Shown: positions 56,860 through 64,000 of the stretch, piece after piece
Layout of the letters: the number at the start of each line of letters is the position of its first letter
Numbering within the stretch: the first letter of the stretch is position 1
Assembly: GCA_949128115.1 (NCBI GenBank)
Contig: OX421967.1
Coordinates: forward strand, 25,622,635-25,686,634
From: Anaspis maculata
Lineage: Eukaryota; Arthropoda; Insecta; Coleoptera; Scraptiidae
Reading direction: 5' to 3'
Length of the DNA stretch: 64,000 nt
Program-made: the position numbers and the translations under genes
Notes under the pieces: generated by a model
The model's database searches: none
What the model was told of the DNA's origin: nothing
What the model saw: the letters and a program-made list of their open reading frames with translations, nothing else

Positions 56860-58405
56860 TAGGGTGTCCCTTAAAATTGAACATTTTCATGGACCACGTG
56901 AACTTCTTTCATTTTGATTCTTCTGAATTTTAAAGCATCACTGTCAATTTTGAACTCGATACGTTGAATTTTCACCCTGCCACAAGGTCTCGAAAGTCGT
57001 TGGAAAGTTGCTTGGTAGCATGAGTATTCATAAATTAGTATTGGTCTCCATTTCATACTTTTTTGTTTTCTGTCTGTCGGCTATGCATTCAAACGTCACT
57101 TTAACAAGTCATAGACAAAGTGGGCTGTGTATTCTAACGTCACTTTCACAAGTCAAAGACAATTACTATAAGTTCTGGCCTGCGTACACACCCTATATCT
57201 TTGTGGGCGTCAAACAAGGCCACAAAGTTTAGAAAATTGCAACATAAAATGGAAGGGATGTAACCCGTCAATCCATTGGATGCAATTACGTCGTAATCAG
57301 ATCTATCATATCCCGTTGATACCATTTCGGCACAAAAAATGTCGATCATCGTTGAAAGGGTGTCGTGGGGCGGGGCTAAGCTCGGCTAGGTGGTTCTCTT
57401 TGTTTTTCTGGCCATATAGAACCGATCACGACAAGTATGACATCTTTTCCGACTAAACTTAATCTTCTGAATTCGAATCAGATGTGTAAATTTTGATGAA
57501 AACAAATTTTAACTAGTCAACTTGAAGAAACTTGCTCTCTTTTGACAATTTTGACAAATTGTTTTTTTTTACAGTTAGGGGCTACTGTTACATGGAAATC
57601 ATCCACTCGATGTATGATAATTTTGTTTTTCGAGATAACAAATTGATTTAAACCTGAGCTGGCCTGGCGCGGCGTCCACCAATGACAGAACACTACAGCA
57701 TGTGATTTCAAATGAAAATAGCTCAAACTATCGAAAAAATTATTTCTCATCTTGATAAGTTCAAGGATCTGGGCAGAATTGAATTTCCTATAACATAAAC
57801 AAAATCTCCAAAAATTGCACTGCAGAGTTTTGAGTTATTTGAGGGGAGGGGGTAACAGTTCTCGTTCAAAATATAGGGTATGAAACTTGCCGAAATGTCA
57901 TTCCCCTCCTCAAAAACTCAAACCTCTGCAGTGCAATTCATGGCGATCTGTTTATATTATAGGGGATTCAATTCTGCACATATCCTTGAACTTCCAAAAC
58001 CTATTAGTATCTCAGGTTTCTCGTCAAGAAATTCATTGTACTAAAGAAGCTCTATGTAAAAAAGCACATTGTAAGTTTAATGCTTTATACTTGTAATATT
58101 TTTTTAAGTTTTACGATAGTATTTTTTCCATTATCTCATTTTTTTATATCAGTACACACCCTACCTACCTTGATTATTTAACAATTATAACAATTATTCA
58201 GTATAATAAACTTGTTATAAAAAAAAGGTTAATCGCGTTACCTGATTTCAAACAAAATTTGAAATCTCTTGTGGCAGGGTGAAAAATCAACTGGTGGAGT
58301 TGAAATTTTGCATGAGAACTCCTTTTTGGAAATGGAAACGAATGAAAAAACTTCGGAGTGGCTTCGGAAAAAAATTGAAATTTTGACAATTTAAGGGACA
58401 CCCTA
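56860..58405. mobile_element. hAT-like element with long imperfect TIRs, TSD CCAGGGGC
   Basis: The ends TAGGGTGTCCCTTAAAATTG and the complement of TAGGGTGTCCCTTAAATTGT enclose 1,546 bp. CCAGGGGC is duplicated exactly at 56852..56859 and 58406..58413. TAGGGTG ends and an 8-bp duplication are hAT characteristics. Inverted similarity continues about 150 bp inwards (TTTTCACCCTGCCACAAG on both sides). The centre has its own hairpin (57755..57850 against 57890..57995). No transposase is seen. It splits the LINE between motifs A and B. Confidence 0.92.
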
Positions 58406-58945
58406 CCAGGGGCGTCCTCCAGGGCGATAGTGTAAGTCCAACCTTATTCTTTTTTTTATCAGTGACATAAAGGCATATTCCTTAGAAAGAAAAGGACTCA
58501 ATGGGGTGAATATCGATGGTAAAAATGACTTGATATTACTCATGTATGCCAATGGTCTGGTAATACTTCCTGACTCTCCCATAGATCTACAAAAAAAAGC
58601 TTGACACTCTTAATCAGTTTTCTAAAAACAACTTCCTCGCAGTTAATATCTCTAAGACAAAAATAGTTGTATTCTGCCAAGCAAAAAACACATTCAATTT
58701 CACCTATGACGACCAAAATTCAGAAATCGTAAAGAAATACACATATCTTGGCATTCCCTTTACTATAGTTCAGGAATGTTCAAAGAAGCCCAACAGCATT
58801 TTACCAGCAGGAGTAACTTAGCCATTGGCAGCACCCTTAAATTATAAGGAAGGTGTGGTTCAAACCCTTGGGAACCAAAGAAGAAGCTCTACTCAAATAT
58901 AATTCTTGCGACACTTTTATACTCAGCAGAAATCTGGGGACTAAC

Positions 58946-59080
58946 GGCTCGATACCAAGTTGGGGCTGAGACCGCCGTAAGTGCGGTTACCATAGCAACG
59001 GCGGATACCAACCAATCAAACCGCTGTATTTGGCGAGTTACATTGTTCCAAACTTTGCGCGTGCAACTTGGTATCGAGCC
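58946..59080. mobile_element. MITE, GGCTCGATACCAAGTTG ends, TSD CTAA
   Basis: This 135-bp element has 17-bp perfect terminal repeats (GGCTCGATACCAAGTTG and complement). CTAA lies at 58941..58944, one base before the left end, and at 59081..59084. It interrupts the LINE coding region after a YSAEIWGL-like word. A decayed relative lies at 1129..1255. Confidence 0.88.
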
Positions 59081-60503
59081 CTAAGGTACCTACATCGATC
59101 TCATTGACAGGACATAGCTAAAGTTCGTGAAGTCACTATATTTTCTACCGTCACCAGCACCAAACTGTTTTATCCGACTTGAAACTGGATTGTCTAAACT
59201 AGAACTTACAATTTTGCGGAAGTCTATCATCTGCTGGTGTAAAATGCTAAGAATGCCCGATTACCGACTCCCGAAGATATGTTATGACCGTCTCAAAAAA
59301 CTCGATGAAACAAACACAAACGTAGACACACGATACAACTGGGTTTCACAGTTTAGGATTTTACTCCAAAGCAACAATTTAGGCAGAGTCTGGGAGAAAC
59401 AGAGTTCTACCTACGCTAAAGCAATTTAGACACCCAACTTGAGTTAGTCAAGAAAAACTCCAATCTGACTGACAGGGTGATCGCTCATGGATCTCACTAC
59501 AACGATGTGTATAAGGACTTCTTGAGTAACAGTAACAATACAAATTGTTACTTGAACTTTAACATTCAGTTGAACAAAATCAGAACCATCTGCCAAGTTG
59601 GACTTCACACAACAAAAAATTTCTAAGACTTGACTTGAATCAGTCCAAGTATATGTTATTAATCTGACTGAAGAATGCACACTTTGTAACTTCAACGTCA
59701 TAGAAGATATTTTCCATATAATTTGTAGTTGTCCCTCTCTCTTCAGCTATAGAAAATATTGGCTGTCCCCATACTCATTACATAAGGTGGAGTTTCACAA
59801 TAACTTCCACCGTTCCACCGACGTCTGTTTAAAGATCTAACATTTAAAAAAGTCAATAACACTTATTATTTCCTGGCAAAAGCCTTGCAATTTAGAGAAG
59901 AAGTTGTATCAGAGTGGAATTAGACGTAATTCATGTAGGTACTAGGTATGATTTTTTTAGAATTCCCTATAATACTCAGTTGTTTTTATAATGCGCATTG
60001 TATTATTTATTGTTTCTATTTTGTAAATATTTTTGTACACCTGTATGGTAAGGACGATAAAAATCATTAAATACATAAATAAAATATTTATATTTATAAG
60101 CTCCATTTTTCTGAAAAAAATTCGGATCTTATGGTTTTGAAAAAGGGCAAAGTTTAGGGGGGGGGTAACACTTTGATTGTTGTGTATTTCATTATTCTGA
60201 CTCGACATGCACATGTTGCACTTGAGAACGATCGGTCAGCTATAAGCAAAGTTCAAAAACAAAATATGTGTATTTCCAAATTTCGTCTAACTGGTAGAGC
60301 TCTAAAGAAGTCGAACAGCTTAGCTATTTTTTTTGTATTTTATTCGGCAAGCTATCATCAAACGGCTCCTCCGCCAATTGTAAGTACGGGGTTTGTGGCT
60401 TATTCCCAGTCGGAGTTTCCGGGTTTGTCACTTACCCTCTAGTCGAAGTCTCCCGCGAATATAGAATAAAATCTACCATAATCGACTGCGGTCTTCCCTA
60501 ATA

Positions 60504-61158
60504 GGGTAGTGACCGATTTTTTTTTTATTATTTTTTTTTAAAGTTCACTTCTTGATAAGTAACGCTATATAGTTGACAGATTTTTTTTCGTAAGTTTTCT
60601 TGGTAAAAAAAATTTATGAAAGTTTTCGATCATTTCAAATTTGGCGCGATGACGTCGCAATCTTTCATAGGCGGAGAAGCAGGCTTGACAACATTATACA
60701 GAACTTACTACAAAAAGCACTAGCGTCAACCCGTCAACGCTCATAACAGCTGATTGTTATATTGTTAACGCTTTGTGTATCTGTGCGGTGATTCGTGTTG
60801 TTTAGTTGTTTTGCTTGAAAATATGGAAAGTTGGTAAAATCTTTCATGATTTATGAATATTTCAAGACTACATCAGACTTCAATGGTTATGTTATGCTGG
60901 CAAACGTCAACGTCAACACTGACACACAGGCAACGGAGGTGTGGTCATCCCCACTACTGTCAAAAGATTGAAACGTCACAGCCCGCCTTACAGCTCGGTA
61001 GATTTGAAATCGTTTGCAAAAGTAGCCACTTTCAAGGCAGATTTTGAGACACTTGGAACTTTTTTTTTCGAATTTTCACGTAACGTAGTCTTGTTATTAA
61101 GGCTCTACATTCGATTAGTATGATTTTTTTCTATATTTTTGGATGGTGGTCACTACCC
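60504..61158. mobile_element. TA-flanked element with GGGTAGTGACC ends
   Basis: GGGTAGTGACC at 60504 and GGTCACTACCC ending at 61158 are inverted and both flanked by TA; two or three further bases match outside the TA. The 655-bp interior is not palindromic and has no recognisable protein. The superfamily is unknown, though TA targets suggest Tc1/mariner-like. Confidence 0.7.
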
Positions 61159-61276
61159 TATTGAATCTTACCACTTTCGGCTCGACACTTATTGCATTTG
61201 AAGACAAGCGGTCCATTAAAGCTGTAGCTGGCCTTTTCGAATAAAATAAATACAGATTACAATAATATCATTTATT

Positions 61277-61494
61277 AGTATATCCCGTTCACTTTTTATT
61301 TTCAGTAGTACAACTTTTTGGAGCAAAAATCAAGTGACAAGCTGGGAGCGCTGCGAGGATACGGCTAGCTGATGGTCGCTGATGTTTCTTTTCAAAACTT
61401 TGCTGGTGCCTTCAGCCGTAGCTCCCCAGCTTGTCACTCAATTTTTGCTCCAAAAAATCATTCTACTGAATTTAAAACGTGAACGGCATATAGC
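61277..61494. mobile_element. Hairpin MITE, ~75-bp arms
   Basis: Arms 61277..61352 and 61418..61494 are inverted: CCGTTCAC with GTGAACGG, TTTTCAGTAG with CTACTGAA, TTTTTGGAGCAAAAAT with ATTTTTGCTCCAAAAA, GTGACAAGCTGGGAG with CTCCCCAGCTTGTCAC. TATA-like words stand at both outer ends. There is no coding capacity. Confidence 0.82.
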
Positions 61495-62482
61495 TAAGTA
61501 CCTACGTATGTTTGATTGCACATTTCTATAGGTATCCAGGTATAGTCTCACTGGACATTGAAGCTCATAAATAAACACAGGACAAGGGACAAATCCTCAG
61601 GGAGACTTTGCTTTGTTTCTCTGACACGGATAAATCCCGCAGGAACAGACGAGCAAAACGCATTTTGTATTTATGAATTATATTGCACAAATCGATTTTT
61701 AGACTTGAGGGATTCGATGGACCACAGTGGAATTCGGGATGACGAAACGAGAGGGGCATAATAAAATCACCTCTGCAAGTTATATTAAATAATTTTACTA
61801 TGACCTGATACAACATATTTTATAGATATCATTTTAAGTTTGATATGTCATATTTACAATTCGTAGTTAGTAACAAATCAATTGTGGATAGTAGAGTAAT
61901 AATCACACAGAAATTGGCACGTCAACGCGTCTGTCTGTATCCATTTTTTGTTGTATGTGTATGAGTGAAAGATGCATAAAAAAGGCACATTTAAACATCC
62001 ATAGTTGAAAATATGTAGTAAATAGGTATATAAGTAGTAGGTATAGTTTAGTGTTTAAAATCAATATATTATGTGATGATGTAGGTATATAATATGCTTT
62101 ATGTAAATATACTTTTTTTCTTAATCGTACGGTTACGTGGGGGGCTTCAGAGGGTTATTTATGTTCATCAAAGACATAGAATATCCAAAAAGCAATAACA
62201 AATCTTTAAATTACTCTCTATGGATCACATTCACATCAATATAAAATATATAGCATTGTTTTAAAAGTTTTTTCTTTTCTCATAATATTATATTATCTAA
62301 AGTCATCACTCATTTTTTGTGTTGTTTGTTTTGGAAAAAATAAATAATTATCCTATCTCTTTGGGTCGCTTTCCTTTTTCTAAATTTGTTTTTTTCGTCG
62401 TCATCTAAGTATACAGGGGGCTACTTTTAGGAAATTTTGGCACGTGGCGTATTGTGAGGTATGTAGTCGTCATCAGAATCGC
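61495..62482 (-). other. SGSM-type gene 3' flank, includes its 3' untranslated region
   Basis: This AT-rich stretch lies downstream of the SGSM stop codon. It has no recognised mobile element or gene. I could not fix a polyadenylation site: the first clear AATAAA in the minus sense is at 61276..61271, inside the neighbouring MITE's flank. Confidence 0.4.
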
Positions 62483-62571
62483 TCATTTGTTCTCGATCAG
62501 TAGCTGGAGCTGGAGCACCAGGTCCCTGGCGAGGCCCAGGACGGCGGAAACGTTGTGTCTCTCGGCCATTT
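62483..62571 (-). CDS. SGSM-type RabGAP: final coding exon and stop
   Basis: This exon starts after acceptor tttttag (62572) and encodes EMAERHNVSAVLGLARDLV followed by LQLQLLIENK and TGA at 62485..62483. Vertebrate SGSM1/2 end in nearly the same words (an AERH/AEHH start and a LIENK end). The preceding intron is only 63 bp. A second reading frame of the same exon is also open and continues 57 bases past the TGA to a TAA, ending in an acidic SDSDDDYIPHNTP stretch; see findings. Confidence 0.94.
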
Positions 62572-62634
62572 CTAAAAAAAGAAGTTTTCATAGAATTTGT
62601 GCATGCATAATGATCATAAGCGCCTTATACTAAC

Positions 62635-62825
62635 CGTTGAAGAATTTGATTATATCCGTGAAGTCCATGCAATTTGAAAGGATTATATCACGGTAAGTTT
62701 CGAGCAAAGCCAGTGCAATGAACAGGACAAAGTGGCCGCTTGAAACGTGCTGGGCGGCCCAGATTACCTCCCACGTGGCATTCACGTCTGGATAAATCAA
62801 CTCGCGTTTGAAATCCAGCAAGAAC
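62635..62825 (-). CDS. SGSM-type RabGAP: C-terminal TBC helices
   Basis: This 191-bp exon runs from acceptor tttacag (62826) to donor CAACG/gttagt (62635/62634). Its first base completes the tryptophan of CYRW, giving [13 protein letters not shown]. It continues [20 protein letters not shown], then [17 protein letters not shown] and [11 protein letters not shown]. These are the last TBC helices, close to vertebrate SGSM1/2. The phase-1 G joins AA of the final exon to give glutamate. Confidence 0.96.
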
Positions 62826-62999
62826 CTGTAAAATTATTCACGTGAAAAAATGAGAAAAACCTTATTGGGACCTGAAAAGTCAGAGGTGGGATCACGACGA
62901 GTAGAATGCTACTTTTGTGGCGTCATGTTGCTTAGCCGCGGCTGCGGATGAAGGTGAAAGAATTGAAGAGTAGGTAAGAAAGAAGTCTAAGATACGAAC

Positions 63000-63391
63000 C
63001 ATCGGTAGCAAAAGTAGAAATGCGTGTAGTCGCCATGGGAGTGCATCAGTTCGTACATTTCCGAATCCAGAATCTGGATCAGGGAGCGCATGTTGGCGAA
63101 GTGGCAGTCCATGGCGTTGCCGTTGGGGAAGTTCTCCACCATCCGCTCCATCAGATGACAGAAGCAGGCGTACGTGAGCGATTCGTCGTTGAAGATGACT
63201 AGCAACGGCGCCACCAGATCGCACATACCCTGCATGTAGCCGATGTCCAGGTGCTCCCAGACGTACGTGCACATGACGTTGCGCAGCTTGTCCAGATTCT
63301 CACCGGCAAAGTACCAGTAGTTGCGATCGCAGCGCTGCACGTCTTTTTCGATGCGGTGCAAGTTCAAGCCGAACGTCTCCAACAGTTCTTG
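63000..63391 (-). CDS. SGSM-type RabGAP: TBC catalytic core exon
   Basis: This 392-bp exon runs from acceptor tttgcag (63392) to donor CGATG/gttcgt (63000/62999), entering in phase 0 and leaving in phase 2. It carries both fingers of TBC catalysis: IxxDxxR as RIEKDVQR, with its arginine, and YxQ as GYMQGMCDL, with its glutamine. Other family words are [59 protein letters not shown] and [12 protein letters not shown]. With both fingers present, GAP activity is expected, though not shown. Antisense frames over this GC-rich exon are shadows. Confidence 0.97.
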
Positions 63392-63528
63392 CTGCAAAAC
63401 CAAAACCGTTTACATAAACTGGAAACTGGTCGAGACTGCTTCATCAGTTTCAATAGATTCGTGTCTAGTAGATCGCAAATGCAGGCCGAAATATGAATAG
63501 GCGCGCATGAAAAGGTCACCTTGCCTGG

Positions 63529-63654
63529 GCCGCGATTCTGTACTCGCCTACCGAAACCTTGTCGGTGTCGGTGGCTAGGCAGGAGCGAATTTGATTGGTT
63601 CTCACCCTAGCTACCGATCCGATAGTTGTCGGTGGGCGAGTACAGAATCGCGGC
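63529..63654. mobile_element. Foldback MITE in the SGSM-type gene intron, TSD CCTGG
   Basis: GCCGCGATTCTGTACTCGCC at 63529 is repeated in complement to 63654. CCTGG lies on both sides (63524..63528, 63655..63659). The inner part also pairs (CCGA, TTGTCGGTG, CTAG). It lies in the 387-bp intron between the linker and TBC-core exons and has no coding capacity. Confidence 0.88.
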
Positions 63655-63778
63655 CCTGGTCGAGTTTTGAACCTACACGACCTCTGGATATCAATTCGAA
63701 GACATATCTCGCGCCTTGATAAGTAGATACCTCTGGTAAGTGTGAAGTATGGGAGCCTCCTGACAATATTATACTTAC

Positions 63779-64000
63779 GCTATAAACTCCTCCGTTAGAA
63801 CTGGCAGGAGAAACACAAGTCGACCGTGCAGGTGAAGCCAACCCATGAGTTTCGATGCACGTGTCCAACGACGAGTTCTCTTCAGCCACGGCATCCAAAT
63901 TGTTCCTGTGCTGAGGACTGCAGCTGTCGTCGTTGCCCAGATTGCTCATATCAACGCTGGCATTGGTGACAATCACGTTGTGAATAAAGTCTTTCAGCTC
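63779..64000 (-). CDS. SGSM-type RabGAP: linker exon before the TBC catalytic core (partial)
   Basis: This 74-codon open stretch ends at donor TATAGC/gtaagt (63779/63778) in phase 0. It reads ELKDFIHNVIVTNASVD, then serine- and asparagine-rich low-complexity sequence (NLGNDDSCSPQ, ENSSLDTCIETHG, SPASSNGGVYS). Such a poorly conserved insert splits the TBC domain of SGSM proteins, and the next exon resumes with [17 protein letters not shown]. The exon continues beyond base 64000. Assignment depends on the phase match and on the YS/QELLETF join. Confidence 0.85.

Larger units (their letters stand above)
56540..60090 (+). pseudogene. Second LINE (non-LTR retrotransposon), split by two insertions
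   Basis: The plus strand encodes reverse transcriptase motifs in order: QAGFR and RGCSDNIFVLNSAIQ (56580..56640), CFIDFRAAFDSVEH (near 56690), then after an insertion GVLQGDSVSPTLF (58415..58455), MYANGLVIL (the YADD box changed to YANG) and VNISKTKIVVF. A later frame (59127..59429) holds the typical C-terminal RMPDYRLPKICYDRL and NWVSQF words. The 3' end is probably near ACGATAAAAATCATTAAAT, about 60090. The YANG change, frameshifts and the missing 5' part make it dead. The clade (CR1/I-like) is uncertain. Confidence 0.82.
49381..62482. other. Intergenic region between calsyntenin and the SGSM-type gene
   Basis: This 13-kb gap has no host gene that I can support and is mostly transposable-element sequence. 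Stretches without assigned elements are 49381..49553, 51681..52827 (AT-rich, TACCTACC runs near 51776), 54004..54488, 55761..56539, 60091..60503 and 61495..62482. The last of these, next to the SGSM stop codon, must include that gene's 3' untranslated region. Confidence 0.75.
62483..64000 (-). other. SGSM1/2-type RUN-TBC RabGAP gene, last four coding exons (5' part outside window)
   Basis: This is the 3' end of a small G protein signalling modulator, a TBC-domain GTPase-activating protein for Rab and Rap GTPases. Exons 63779..64000 (partial), 63000..63391, 62635..62825 and 62483..62571 join in consistent phases (0, 2, 1) to 297 codons plus a stop. The RUN domain and the N-terminal half of the protein lie to the right of the window. 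Introns are short (387, 174 and 63 bp), in contrast to calsyntenin. In the family the protein acts in the cytoplasm on vesicle traffic. Identity as SGSM1/2 and not SGSM3 rests on the close match of the C-terminal half and the LIENK ending. Confidence 0.92.

Noticed and set aside
62892..63272. 126-codon minus-strand frame overlapping the TBC exon
   Set aside because: Wrong frame relative to the conserved SGSM translation; crosses an intron border.

Overview
The window is a piece of an animal nuclear genome, most likely an insect. It has GT-AG spliced genes with very large introns, two genes with clear bilaterian orthologues (calsyntenin and an SGSM-type RabGAP), and a dense load of Tc1/mariner-like, hAT-like, LINE, tRNA-SINE and MITE sequences. 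I cannot name the species from sequence alone; a hemipteran is a guess, not a result. There are no prokaryotic-style operons, rRNA genes or CRISPR arrays.

Both genes lie on the minus strand. Calsyntenin fills 1..49057: five coding exons (48964..49057, 19786..20065, 5317..5603, 4174..4372, 1..831) join in frame to give the signal peptide, both cadherin repeats and the LNS/LG-like domain, 563 codons in all. The transmembrane segment and cytoplasmic tail lie beyond the left edge. Intron 1 is 28.9 kb and intron 2 is 14.2 kb. The last four coding exons of an SGSM1/2-type RUN-TBC protein (63779..64000, 63000..63391, 62635..62825, 62483..62571) occupy the right edge. They hold both catalytic fingers of the TBC domain and the stop codon.

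By region: 1..5.6 kb holds calsyntenin exons 3-5 with MITE remnants. 5.6..19.8 kb is intron 2, with a foldback transposon nested in an older dispersed repeat and two 620-bp LTR-like direct repeats. 20..49 kb is intron 1. About half of it consists of long inverted repeats (23.3-24.5, 26.0-27.8, 30.3-37.7, 40.5-41.1 and 41.4-45.1 kb), and it also holds a 260-bp G-rich tandem array and other tandem repeats. 49.4..62.4 kb is the intergenic gap, with a foldback element, a tRNA-derived SINE, a jockey-like LINE with its target-site duplication, a second LINE split by a hAT-like element and a MITE, and three more inverted-repeat elements.

The most unusual structure is the nested palindrome at 30.3-37.7 kb. 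Its core is a foldback with Tc1/mariner-type ends that contains a broken transposase start and pieces of an arthropod CXC-domain protein in both arms. One arm is further interrupted by a 2.16-kb hAT-like element with an exact 8-bp target duplication and subterminal CACTGCC arrays. Transcription of calsyntenin would place these palindromes in one pre-mRNA, where they could form kilobase-long hairpins. That consequence is inferred; the repeats themselves are read directly. Repeat boundaries and pairings were found by eye, so coordinates of diverged repeats are approximate.
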